DNA of 64,000 nucleotides from Paraburkholderia xenovorans LB400. GTDB taxonomy: Bacteria; Pseudomonadota; Gammaproteobacteria; Burkholderiales; Burkholderiaceae. Shown in pieces: positions 1 through 9,618 of the stretch. The stretch is from NCBI RefSeq assembly GCF_000013645.1, contig NC_007952.1, forward strand, positions 930,001 to 994,000, given 5' to 3'. Under the pieces are notes generated by a model. That model was not told the DNA's origin, searched no databases, and saw nothing but the letters and a program-made list of their open reading frames with translations. Every line of letters begins with the position of its first letter. The first letter of the stretch is position 1. The position numbers and the translations under genes are program-made.

Positions 1-729
1 ACGGGCGCGGGTAGCGGGATCGGCCGGGCGTGCGCGCTGAAGATGCTGGAGCACGGCTATAGCGTCGTGCTGGCCGGCCGCCGCCAGGCGCCGCTCGACG
101 CCGTGGTCGAGGAAGCGCAGCATCTCGGCGGCGACGCCCTGGCCGTGGCGTGCGACGTCACCGACGCGGGCAGCGTCGCGGCCCTGTTCGACACGATCCG
201 CGAACGGCGCGGCCGGCTCGACGTGCTGTTCAACAACGCGGGCCGCAGTGGGTCGCCCGTCGATATCGACGAACTCGATATCGACGAATGGCGCTCGGTG
301 GTGGACACCAATCTCACCGGCGTATTCCTGTGCACGCGCGCGGCCTTCGGTCTGATGAAAACGCAGAGTCCGCGCGGCGGGCGCATCATCAACAACGGTT
401 CGATCTCGGCGCATGCGCCGCGGCCGCACAGCATTGCCTACACGGCAACCAAGCACGCCATTACCGGCCTCACCAAAGCCGTCTCGCTCGACGGCCGCAA
501 ATACGACATCGTGTGCGGGCAGATCGACATCGGCAATGCGGCTACGGAAATGGCCGAGCGCATGGCGCGCGGCGTGCCGCAGGCCAACGGCGAGATCGCG
601 GTCGAACCGCTGATGGACGTTCAGCACGTGGCGGACGCCGTGCTGCACATGGCCGAACTGCCGCTCACGGCGAACGTGCAGTTCATGACGATCATGGCGA
701 GCAAGATGCCGTTCATCGGCCGGGGTTGA
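1..729 (+). CDS. SDR family oxidoreductase, 5' end cut by window edge
   Basis: A short-chain dehydrogenase/reductase, probably NAD(P)-linked and cytosolic. The frame is already open at base 1 and reads TGAGSGIG, the Rossmann cofactor motif, so only a few N-terminal residues are missing. NNAG follows, and then the catalytic Ser (GSIS) and the YTATK motif that supplies Tyr and Lys. The first ATG, at 43, lies inside the cofactor motif region and is not the true start. The C-terminus is ordinary for the family. The substrate cannot be deduced; the next genes belong to unrelated families. Confidence 0.9.
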   Translation, partial: TGAGSGIGRACALKMLEHGYSVVLAGRRQAPLDAVVEEAQHLGGDALAVACDVTDAGSVAALFDTIRERRGRLDVLFNNAGRSGSPVDIDELDIDEWRSVVDTNLTGVFLCTRAAFGLMKTQSPRGGRIINNGSISAHAPRPHSIAYTATKHAITGLTKAVSLDGRKYDIVCGQIDIGNAATEMAERMARGVPQANGEIAVEPLMDVQHVADAVLHMAELPLTANVQFMTIMASKMPFIGRG

Positions 730-794
730 CGGCGCGGCGCGAACAGCAAGCCGCGCGGGATCAACTTATACTGGGCGCTTTCCGTTTTGATGGA

Positions 795-1079
795 ATGCGA
801 TTCGCCGTGTCCCGAGCCACACCTGAGGACGACCCGCAGCCGGCGCCGCCCGTGCAGCCCGATCTCGACGATTGTTGTCATAGCGGCTGCAATCCGTGTG
901 TTTTCGATCGCTACGACGAAGCGCTCGAACGTTATCGAGTTGCGCTCGCCGCATGGCAAGCACGGCAGCAGGCGCACCAGCAAGAACACCAGCAAGAACA
1001 CCAGCAAGACCATCAACAAGCGCACCAGGCGCAGCCCATGACGGCAGCGCAGCATAGCAAGCCGCGCCCGCGCCGTTGA
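795..1079 (+). CDS. Small oxidoreductase-like domain protein
   Basis: A 94-residue protein. Its core DDCCHSGCNPCVFDRYDEAL is the signature of the oxidoreductase-like N-terminal family (Pfam Oxidored-like), with four clustered cysteines that could bind metal. The second half is low complexity, with repeated QEHQ/QDHQ units rich in Gln and His, and a basic tail. The ATG at 795 is chosen because it begins just before the conserved region, but no strong ribosome binding site is seen, so the start is uncertain. It lies 65 bases after the SDR and 52 before the sirtuin. Biochemical role unknown. Confidence 0.7.
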   Translation: MRFAVSRATPEDDPQPAPPVQPDLDDCCHSGCNPCVFDRYDEALERYRVALAAWQARQQAHQQEHQQEHQQDHQQAHQAQPMTAAQHSKPRPRR

Positions 1080-1131
1080 ACGGCGCTCCATGTTTTGCCT
1101 CGAACGCCGCCGCCCTTCACCATGCCCCGTC

Positions 1132-2001
1132 ATGACCGACCTTCAGTCCGCGCCTCTCGAACCTCTCAATGAATCGCACACGCTGGACGAGCTGCATCGT
1201 TTCGTGCAGCGTTATCCGCGGCTCTTCGTGCTGACCGGCGCGGGCATCAGCACCGATTCGGGCATTCCCGGCTATCGCGACGACAACGGCGAATGGAAAC
1301 GCTCGCCGCCCATCACGCTGCAGGAGTTTCTCGGCACGCCCGCCATGCGGCAGCGCTACTGGGCGCGCAGCATGGTCGGCTGGCCGGTGGTCGCGCACGC
1401 CGAGCCCAATGCCGCACACACCGCGCTCGCCCGGCTCGAAGCGGCCGGCCACGTGCCGACGCTGGTAACGCAGAACGTCGACGGTTTGCATCAGCGGGCG
1501 GGCAGCCGCGAGGTGATCGAACTGCATGGCGGCATCAATGGCGTGACGTGTCTGGACTGCGGCATGCAACACTCGCGCGCGTCGATCCAGCAGACGCTCG
1601 AAGCGGACAACCCCGCGCTGCTGAACGTGACGGCCGAAACCGCCGCGGATGGCGACGCGCATCTCGAATGGCACGATCTTGCCGGCTTTCGCGTTCCGGC
1701 GTGCCCGAACTGCGGCGGCCTGCTGAAGCCGGCCGTGGTGTTCTTCGGCGAAAGCGTGCCGAAGGAGCGCGTGGAAGCGGCTTCGCATGCGCTCGACGCG
1801 GCGGACGCCATGCTGGTGGTCGGCTCGTCGCTGATGGTTTACTCCGGCTTCCGCTTCTGCGTGTGGGCGCAGAAGCAGGGCAAGCCGGTGGTCGCGATCA
1901 ACCTGGGGCGCACGCGCGCGGATTCGCTGCTGTCGCTGAAAATCGCGGCGCCGTGCGCCGAAACGCTGACCGCGCTGGCCGGCCTGCTGGCGCTGGATTG
2001 A
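1132..2001 (+). CDS. NAD-dependent protein deacetylase, sirtuin (Sir2) family
   Basis: A 289-residue sirtuin that would remove acyl groups from lysines using NAD. GAGIS (36-40) and QNVDGLH (114-120) form the NAD pocket, His132 in ELHGG is the general base, and Cys140, Cys143, Cys191 and Cys194 form the zinc site. The long segment between the two cysteine pairs and the overall pattern fit class II bacterial sirtuins resembling SIRT4. The frame is open back to an ATG at 1090, but 1132 gives the usual family N-terminus. It may be co-transcribed with the PNPOx-like gene 41 bases downstream. Confidence 0.92.
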   Translation: MTDLQSAPLEPLNESHTLDELHRFVQRYPRLFVLTGAGISTDSGIPGYRDDNGEWKRSPPITLQEFLGTPAMRQRYWARSMVGWPVVAHAEPNAAHTALARLEAAGHVPTLVTQNVDGLHQRAGSREVIELHGGINGVTCLDCGMQHSRASIQQTLEADNPALLNVTAETAADGDAHLEWHDLAGFRVPACPNCGGLLKPAVVFFGESVPKERVEAASHALDAADAMLVVGSSLMVYSGFRFCVWAQKQGKPVVAINLGRTRADSLLSLKIAAPCAETLTALAGLLALD

Positions 2002-2042
2002 ACCGTCTGCTTCGGCAAATACGCATCTCGAAAGGACAACCC

Positions 2043-2648
2043 ATGCTGACGACGATCGCCCAGCTCGAAGCCCTCTACGGTCAGCCGCACGAGCGCGCGG
2101 TGCGTAAAGAGATCCCGTATATCAATGAAGACTACCGCGCGTTCATCGAGGTCGCGCCGTTCGCCGTGCTCGCCACCGCCGGCCCGGAAGGCCTCGACTG
2201 TTCCCCGCGCGGCGACGCGCCGGGTTTTGTGCGCATCGTCAACGAACGTACGCTCGCGCTGCCGGACCGTATCGGCAACAATCGGCTCGACAGTCTGCGC
2301 AATATCATCGCCGAGCCGCGGCTCGCGCTGCTCTTCATCATTCCCGGCGTGGGCGAGAGCTTGCGCGTGAACGGCCGCGGTCGCGTTACCAACGACCCGC
2401 AGTGGCTGGACAGTTTCGCCGTCGAAGGTAAACTGCCGCGCACCGTGCTGCTGATCGACGTGGACAGCGTCTACTTTCACTGCTCGAAAGCGTTGGTGCG
2501 CTCGAAACTGTGGGATCCGGCGCATCACGTCGAACGTTCGCGCCTGCCGAGCGCGGGCGAAATTCACCGGCGCATCAACGGCACGCAGTTCGACGCGGCC
2601 ACTTACGACCGCGAGCTCGCTGAACGCGTGCGCACGGCCCTGTACTGA
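2043..2648 (+). CDS. Pyridoxamine 5'-phosphate oxidase-like flavin-binding protein
   Basis: A 201-residue protein of the split-barrel PNPOx-like superfamily, close to the MSMEG_1061-type subgroup. The core runs from FIEVAPFAVLATAGPEG through DRIGNNRLDSLRNI and LLFIIPGVGESLRVNGRG, ending with a segment that includes a cysteine and KLWDP. Members bind FMN or F420 and act on small redox substrates, but I see nothing that fixes the substrate. A ribosome binding site (AAAGGACAA) precedes the ATG. Only 14 bases separate it from the DUF938 gene, so the two are probably one transcript. Confidence 0.85.
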   Translation: MLTTIAQLEALYGQPHERAVRKEIPYINEDYRAFIEVAPFAVLATAGPEGLDCSPRGDAPGFVRIVNERTLALPDRIGNNRLDSLRNIIAEPRLALLFIIPGVGESLRVNGRGRVTNDPQWLDSFAVEGKLPRTVLLIDVDSVYFHCSKALVRSKLWDPAHHVERSRLPSAGEIHRRINGTQFDAATYDRELAERVRTALY

Positions 2649-2662
2649 AACCGAAGGTCAAC

Positions 2663-3295
2663 ATGACGAATTCCCAGGTGGCCTTGCGGCAGCGTTCGCC
2701 ATCCGCGGAACGCAACTGCGAACCGATTCTCGCCGTGCTGCGCGAAGCACTGCCGGCCACCGGCCGCGTGCTCGAAATTGCGAGCGGCACGGGCCAGCAT
2801 GCAGTCTGCTTTGCCCGCGCCATGCCCGGTCTCGACTGGCAACCGAGCGACGCCGATGCTGCCGCGCGCGCTTCGATCGCCGCGTGGATCGCGCACGAGG
2901 GGCTAGCGAACGTGCGCGCGCCGCTCGCGCTCGACGTGCATCAGCCGGACTGGGGCGTGGACACGCTCGACGCCGTGGTGTGCATCAACATGATTCACAT
3001 CTCGCCGTGGAGCGCGACGCAGGCGCTGTTCGCGGGGGCGAGCCGCCGTCTCGTCGACGGCGGTGTGCTGTATCTGTACGGTCCTTACAAACGCGGCGGC
3101 GCGCATACGTCGCCGAGCAACGATGCTTTCGATCAGCAGTTGCGCAGCCGCGATCCGGCATGGGGCGTGCGCGATATGGAAACCGTGGTGGCCTTGGGCG
3201 CTTCGGTCGGACTCGTGTGCGACGGGCCGCTCGCCATGCCGGCCAACAATTTCAGTCTGGTGTTCCGGAAACGCACGGACGCGGCGCGGGTCTGA
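2663..3295 (+). CDS. DUF938 family class I SAM-dependent methyltransferase
   Basis: A 210-residue cytosolic protein of the DUF938 family. Residues about 34-45 (GRVLEIASGTGQHA) form motif I of a class I methyltransferase SAM pocket, and CINMIHISPW plus LYGPYKRGG are characteristic of DUF938. The methyl acceptor is unknown for the family. It follows the PNPOx-like gene closely. A weak GC-rich hairpin near 3330-3350 followed by T-rich sequence may end this transcript before gnd. Confidence 0.88.
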   Translation: MTNSQVALRQRSPSAERNCEPILAVLREALPATGRVLEIASGTGQHAVCFARAMPGLDWQPSDADAAARASIAAWIAHEGLANVRAPLALDVHQPDWGVDTLDAVVCINMIHISPWSATQALFAGASRRLVDGGVLYLYGPYKRGGAHTSPSNDAFDQQLRSRDPAWGVRDMETVVALGASVGLVCDGPLAMPANNFSLVFRKRTDAARV

Positions 3296-3443
3296 CAAAC
3301 GTTCGACACAGCGTATGGCGCGCTGCCGGCCGGCTGCCGCTCAGCGGCAAGTCGGCATTTCTTTTATTCTTTCACCCTCGACGTCCCGCTGATGTTCCTT
3401 CCGGCGCGGCGTCACGACATTTTTTGGACTCTGGAGAATTCAC

Positions 3444-4853
<1,410 letters not shown>

Positions 4854-5119
4854 GCGTTTGAATGGCTGCCCGGCTTGTCCTTGCGGCAAGGCACGCCGGG
4901 CGGCGCATGCGCTTGAATTCAAGATAGTGAATTATTGCTGAAAGCTATCGGACAGATAGCGCCCCGGCACCACGCGCCGGCTACTATTGCGAATATCGAA
5001 ATAGAGTTTCGTCGTTTTAGGGGTTTCCCCTAGGTGCCGACCCTCCTAAACTTCTACTTAACCGCTGCGGGACACCAAGTTCCAAGCGCATTAAAAAACA
5101 AGTTCTGGAGGTTTACATC

Positions 5120-5437
5120 ATGAAGTCCCTTATCTCTGCAGTTGTCGTTGCCGCCGCTCTGGTTGCCCCGGTTGCTTCGTTTGCTCAATCGAACCAGCCG
5201 GTTACGCGCGCTCAAGTCCGCGCGGAATTGGTCCAGCTGGAGAAGGCCGGCTACAACCCGGTGGGCGATCATTTCGATTACCCGGCTAACATTCAGGCCG
5301 CTCAGGCACGTGTCGATGCTCAAAACGGCACCGCCCAGGCTGTGAACAGCGGCTACGGCGCACCCGCCGTCGGCACTTCGCAAGCCGGCCGCCCGGTGAG
5401 CAGCACCGACCGTAACTCGGTCTACTTCGGCAACTGA
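5120..5437 (+). CDS. DUF4148 domain exported small protein
   Basis: A 105-residue protein with a clear Sec signal peptide (MKSLISAVVVAAALVAPVASFA, cleavage near residue 22-23), followed by the DUF4148 core (TRAQVRAELVQLEKAGYNP). This is a small periplasmic family expanded in Burkholderiaceae; its function is unknown. A strong ribosome binding site (TGGAGG) precedes the ATG, and a strong terminator follows at 5496. The 266 bases upstream hold no other gene and probably carry its promoter. Confidence 0.9.
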   Translation: MKSLISAVVVAAALVAPVASFAQSNQPVTRAQVRAELVQLEKAGYNPVGDHFDYPANIQAAQARVDAQNGTAQAVNSGYGAPAVGTSQAGRPVSSTDRNSVYFGN

Positions 5438-5495
5438 TTCACGCCGAAACTGATGGAATCGCCGCCTGGCTGGGTAACAGGCTGCGCGTAAATGG

Positions 5496-5525
5496 AAACG
5501 CCGTCCGGATTGCCGGACGGCGTTT
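5496..5525. terminator. Rho-independent-type hairpin after DUF4148 gene
   Basis: A perfect inverted repeat, AAACGCCGTCCGG paired with CCGGACGGCGTTT across a 4-base loop. It lies between the + strand DUF4148 gene and the minus-strand DUF2968 gene, so it could serve both. Confidence 0.85.
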
Positions 5526-5626
5526 GTCGTTTACCGCACGGCACGGCGGCTCGCATGTGCCGCTTTCTATCTATTTGTTGCTGCGAATAGCGGAGAACAG
5601 CGGCGCATGCTTTTGGCCGCCGGCAT

Positions 5627-6385
5627 TCAACGGCTCGGCAAATGCGGAATCGCCTCGTTGCTTGTCAGATTGAGCTGGTGAATCTGCCGATGCGTCTTGT
5701 TCAGATGCGCCTGCGCGGCCACGCGTTGCGCTTCCAGTTGCGACACGTCCTTGCGCACCTGATGCTGCCGGCTCGCTACCGTCTGCTCCTGCGTGCCGCG
5801 CCTTTGCAGTTCGCTGCGCAGCCGCTCCGCCTGTGCCTCTGAGCGGGCGATCATCCGCGCGAGCTGTTCGTTCTGCGCCTCCAGTTGCGCGCGGCGCGTT
5901 TCGCCGTCCGAGAGCCGCGTCGCCTGTTCTTCGAAATGGTGAAAGGCGGCCTCGGCGGCTTCGAGATCGGCGGCTTTGAGCGCGCGCCATAGCGAGCCGT
6001 CCTGATACAGGGCGACGTAGTACGCCAGTTCCTTCGCGTGAAACAGCAGGCTGACCGAATACGCAAAGCTGCGGAACACGCGAAACGGCGTCAGCGCTTC
6101 TTCTTCGGCGAGCCACTCGACCTCGGCCGTGTCGGCGACCTGCACGCCGCGCACGCTGACCTGCGACGGCACCACGGGCACCGGCCGCAAGGTCGTCACC
6201 GGTCGGGCCGGTCCCGGCGACGAAGCGGGCGCCGCGCAGTCTCCAGGAGCGGCCCCGGCTGCCGCGGCCAGCGCTGCCTCCTCGTTGTCGTCGGGCGATG
6301 AAGGAGCGCAGGCGCTTGCTCGCGCATCCTGCACGAGATGCGATGGGCCTGCCAGCACGCTGCGGCGGTTCAGGAGACTTTTCAC
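5627..6385 (-). CDS. DUF2968 domain protein with coiled coil
   Basis: A 252-residue protein. I place the start at a GTG (6385) because GGAGGA sits 5 bases before it; an upstream in-frame start at 6442 has no such site. The N-terminal half is Ala/Pro-rich. The middle (VEWLAEEEALTPFRVFRSF through VALYQDGSLWRALKAAD) matches the DUF2968 family of Burkholderiales. From about residue 145 the chain is rich in Glu, Arg, Gln and Leu and should form a coiled coil. Function unknown. Confidence 0.8.
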   Translation of the reverse strand: MKSLLNRRSVLAGPSHLVQDARASACAPSSPDDNEEAALAAAAGAAPGDCAAPASSPGPARPVTTLRPVPVVPSQVSVRGVQVADTAEVEWLAEEEALTPFRVFRSFAYSVSLLFHAKELAYYVALYQDGSLWRALKAADLEAAEAAFHHFEEQATRLSDGETRRAQLEAQNEQLARMIARSEAQAERLRSELQRRGTQEQTVASRQHQVRKDVSQLEAQRVAAQAHLNKTHRQIHQLNLTSNEAIPHLPSR

Positions 6386-6550
6386 GGCGGTCCTCCGGGT
6401 TGAGTCGCCCGAAATCTGCGAACGGCGCCGACAGTGAAGCATGCCGGTTAGCGTGGCAGGCCAGGCGGTGAGTGAAACGTGGCGGACCGGCGGCGCCGGT
6501 GAAGGGACGCCGGGGTGCGCGGCAATGCGGGTGTAATCGGGAACGAACGT

Positions 6551-6871
6551 CTAATGCAGCGAACGATGCCGGCGGCCAATTTCATCGAACAACGCGCGGC
6601 TGGGTTCGAGCGCCAGCAGCCAGGATTCGTCGTAGCCGCTCAGATTGTCGAGCGCCTCGCGCAGCCGCTCGATCGCCACGGCAGGGATCTCGACGCTGGC
6701 TTCGACGCCGCTCGACAATCCCGCGACGCTGGCCAGTTGCACCAGCGCGTCGGCGGCTTCGGCCACGTCGGCGGCGAAAACCAGGTGTGTGTTCAGGAGT
6801 TCGACCAGACCGGGCGACGCCGCGATGTCGTCTACGTTGAGTTGCACGGCCAGAAAAGTGGCTTTGTTCAT
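6551..6871 (-). CDS. Hypothetical protein, 106 residues
   Basis: The reading frame begins at an ATG preceded by AGGGAG. The product is acidic and Ala/Leu-rich (MNKATFLAVQLNVDDIAASP onward) with no signal peptide or membrane segment, and I do not recognise a domain. It is separated from the DUF2968 gene by 165 bases, so it may have its own promoter. Codon use resembles its neighbours. Confidence 0.6.
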   Translation of the reverse strand: MNKATFLAVQLNVDDIAASPGLVELLNTHLVFAADVAEAADALVQLASVAGLSSGVEASVEIPAVAIERLREALDNLSGYDESWLLALEPSRALFDEIGRRHRSLH

Positions 6872-7120
6872 CCTCAACTCCCTCGCACAATTCAGACGTT
6901 TTGCTTACGGCGCGCCGCGGCAGCAAAACTGAGTATAGGCCAGGGCTCGAATGATTCAATAATCACACGAATCGGCGGCGCGGCCCGACAGCGGCGAGCC
7001 GGCGAGCCGCCACACCTATAATGAGGCCAGCCGGTACGTGGCTCGCGCCTAGCCGAGCGGTTCGCCATGTCCGGCGCGCCGTGCCTGGCGGCGCTGTCTC
7101 TCCTCAACTGCCTGGTGTCC

Positions 7121-7432
7121 ATGAAGATCATTCGCAGCAAGGATTTCACCGCGACGCGCGCCTGGGGCGCGCTCGATATCGCCAACATGGGCGGCATTAC
7201 GACGCGCCTGCACTGGACCGATCAGCCCTATAAGTGGCATGTCAACGATGGCGAGGAAGTGTTTGCCGTGCTCGATGGCCGCGTCGAGATGCGTTATCGC
7301 GAAGACGGTGTCGAACAGTCGGCCGTTCTGGAAACGGGGGACGTGTTTTACGCTGCGGTGGGTACCGAACATGTGGCTCATCCGCTCGGCGCGGCGCGCA
7401 TTCTGGTGGTGGAGTCGGCAGGCAGCGTCTGA
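7121..7432 (+). CDS. Cupin domain protein
   Basis: A 103-residue single-cupin protein. The two cupin motifs appear as WHVNDGEEVFAVLDGRVEMRY and LETGDVFYAAVGTEHVAHPLG, with His and Glu residues positioned to bind a metal ion. The ATG at 7121 starts the folded domain; upstream in-frame codons to 7067 add a non-conserved leader. Single-cupin proteins of this size act as small isomerases, dioxygenases or sugar-binding proteins, and the sequence does not decide between these. Confidence 0.85.
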   Translation: MKIIRSKDFTATRAWGALDIANMGGITTRLHWTDQPYKWHVNDGEEVFAVLDGRVEMRYREDGVEQSAVLETGDVFYAAVGTEHVAHPLGAARILVVESAGSV

Positions 7433-7586
7433 AGGTTGGCGCAAGGCCGCTGCCATACCGGCGTGGCTGTCGCCGCGCCGGGCGGCATAATGGATAACGG
7501 CTGCCGCGCCTTCAGGACGGGCGGCACGGCAAATGCTTGGGCATCGATTGAATCCGATTGATTGAACGAAGAGTCGAGGAAATCAC

Positions 7587-8357
7587 ATGACAAGAGCATG
7601 GCAATTGACGGGGACCCGGTGGCTGACGGCGGTCGCGCTCGGCGCGATGTTCAGCGGCTGCACGACCATGCCGTGGGAGAGCACGCCGTTTTACAGCAGT
7701 ACGCCGTCCCGGCCGACCACGCTCGGCACGGTTCCTGTGCCTGCCGGTTTCTACCGGGTCAATCCGGGTGACACGATCGGCGGCATTGCATCGGCCTACG
7801 GCCGCAAGCCTCAGGAAATCGCCGCGTGGAACGGCCTCGCGGTCAACGCCGCGGTCAATCCGGGGCAAGTGTTGCGGGTGTCTCCGCCAATGGCCTCGGG
7901 CAGCGTGGTGACGCCGCCGGTCGCCGTCGGGCCGAATGGTTCTCCTGTGGCGCCCGGCGCGCCGACGGCGTCCGCGGGACCGCAGCAAGGCGTGCTGCAA
8001 TGGCCGCTTCGTGGGCCGGTACTGAAAGCCTTCGCGCCTGGCAAGTCGAACGGCATCGTGATCGGCGGCCGGCCGGGCGATCCGGTCAAGGCTGCCGCCA
8101 CCGGCCGCGTGGTCTATGCGGGCTCGGGTATCGAGGCATACGGTCCGCTCATCATCATCAAACACGACGACTCGCTGATAACCGCGTACGGGCAGAACAG
8201 CACGCTGCTGGTGAAGGAGGGCGATGCGGTCGCGCAAGGGCAGACCATCGGCGAGGTGGGGATGGACAGCCGCGGCGTGGCGTCGATCCAGTTCGAGGTC
8301 CGTCAGAACGGCCAGCCGGTCGATCCGCTCGCGTGGCTGCCGAAGTCGGGTGGGTGA
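7587..8357 (+). CDS. NlpD-like lipoprotein: LysM plus degenerate LytM (M23) domain
   Basis: A 256-residue outer-membrane lipoprotein. The signal peptide ends in a lipobox with Cys25 (MFSGC). A LysM peptidoglycan-binding domain follows (FYRVNPGDTIGGIASAYG to NPGQVLRVSPP), then a Pro/Ala-rich linker and a LytM domain near residues 145-252. The LytM zinc ligands are gone: NGIVIGG, TAYGQNS and SIQFEVR stand where active enzymes have histidines. Such domains activate cell-division amidases (NlpD and EnvC act this way on AmiC and AmiA/B). It is not next to rpoS, so it is an NlpD paralogue rather than the standard nlpD. Confidence 0.9.
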   Translation: MTRAWQLTGTRWLTAVALGAMFSGCTTMPWESTPFYSSTPSRPTTLGTVPVPAGFYRVNPGDTIGGIASAYGRKPQEIAAWNGLAVNAAVNPGQVLRVSPPMASGSVVTPPVAVGPNGSPVAPGAPTASAGPQQGVLQWPLRGPVLKAFAPGKSNGIVIGGRPGDPVKAAATGRVVYAGSGIEAYGPLIIIKHDDSLITAYGQNSTLLVKEGDAVAQGQTIGEVGMDSRGVASIQFEVRQNGQPVDPLAWLPKSGG

Positions 8358-8507
8358 GGCTTCTTTTTAGCGCGATTTCAGCGCTGCGCGAATTGAATAT
8401 ACTGGGTGGCTAAACTGCCTGCGGCAGGTTCGCCGCGTCGATAGCGGCGCAGCGGTGCGGCGACCGGCCGCCGCAGGCTGTCATTCATGGACGCACAGGG
8501 ACACACA

Positions 8508-9515
8508 ATGATCGATTTGCGCAGCGATACCGTAACCCGTCCGACTCCGGCCATGCTCGCGGCCATGTCGGCCGCCGAAGTGGGCGACGACGTGTGGGGC
8601 GACGACCCCACCGTGCTGCGTCTGCAGGCCACGGTTGCCGAGCGCGCCGGCAAGGCGGCGGGCCTGTTCTTTCCGAGCGGCACGCAAAGCAATCTCGCCG
8701 CCTTGATGGCGCACTGCGCGCGCGGCGACGAATATATCGTCGGCCAGCTCGCGCACACGTACAAGTACGAAGGCGGCGGCGCGGCAGTGCTCGGCAGCAT
8801 TCAGCCGCAGCCGCTCGAGAATGCCGCGGACGGTTCGATCCCGCTCGAGAAGATCGCTGCCGCGATCAAGCCCATCGACGACCACTTCGCGCGCACGCGG
8901 CTGCTGGCGCTGGAAAACACCATCGGCGGCAAGGTGCTGCCGGCCGCTTATGTGGACGAGGCGGTGCATCTGGCGCGTCAGCGCGGCCTGTCGGTTCACC
9001 TCGACGGCGCGCGCGTCTACAACGCGGCGGTCGCCTCGGGCAAGCCGGTCGCGGCATTGTGCGAGCCGTTCGACTCGATCTCGATCTGTTTTTCGAAGGG
9101 ACTGGGCGCGCCGGTCGGCTCGGTGCTGGTGGGCAGCCAGGCGCTGATCGACGTGGCGCACCGCTGGCGCAAGGTGCTGGGCGGCGGCATGCGGCAGGCG
9201 GGCATCCTGGCGGCGGCTTGCCTGTACGCGCTGGATCACAACGTCGAGCGTCTCGCCGACGACCACGCGCACGCCGCGCATCTGGCAGCGGGTCTGGAAA
9301 GTATCGAGCACGTCAAGGTGCAGTCGGTCGCCACCAACATGGTGTTCGCGCAGTTTCCGCAGCAGCATTGCGCGCCGCTCGAAGCGTGGCTCAAGGAGCG
9401 CGGCATTCTCACGCAGATGCTGTATGCGTCGCGATTCGTGACGCATAAGGACGTGTCGCGTGCGGATATCGATACGTTTATCGCCGCGGTGAAGGCGTAT
9501 TTCGCGGCACGCTGA
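8508..9515 (+). CDS. ltaE: Low-specificity L-threonine aldolase
   Basis: A 335-residue PLP enzyme that cleaves L-threonine and L-allo-threonine to glycine and acetaldehyde. IDLRSDTVTRPTPAM at the N-terminus and SICFSKGLGAPVGS are diagnostic; Lys197 is the PLP lysine, the same number as in E. coli LtaE. I choose the ATG at 8508, which follows AGGGA, over the ATG at 8487. The gene converges on the MFS exporter and they share a terminator. Confidence 0.95.
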   Translation: MIDLRSDTVTRPTPAMLAAMSAAEVGDDVWGDDPTVLRLQATVAERAGKAAGLFFPSGTQSNLAALMAHCARGDEYIVGQLAHTYKYEGGGAAVLGSIQPQPLENAADGSIPLEKIAAAIKPIDDHFARTRLLALENTIGGKVLPAAYVDEAVHLARQRGLSVHLDGARVYNAAVASGKPVAALCEPFDSISICFSKGLGAPVGSVLVGSQALIDVAHRWRKVLGGGMRQAGILAAACLYALDHNVERLADDHAHAAHLAAGLESIEHVKVQSVATNMVFAQFPQQHCAPLEAWLKERGILTQMLYASRFVTHKDVSRADIDTFIAAVKAYFAAR

Positions 9516-9577
9516 GTGGTTGGCGCGGCCGCGCGCGCTCAGGCGGTTAGCCTGAAGCCGCAGGAATCAGCACAACC

Positions 9578-9618
9578 AAAAAGCGGACGCACAGTCACCC
9601 CTGCGCGCCCGCTTTTTT
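9578..9618. terminator. Bidirectional terminator between ltaE and MFS gene
   Basis: AAAAAGCGG and CCGCTTTTTTTT form a stem with further internal pairing, leaving a T run on each strand. It lies exactly between the convergent ltaE and MFS genes. Confidence 0.85.
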
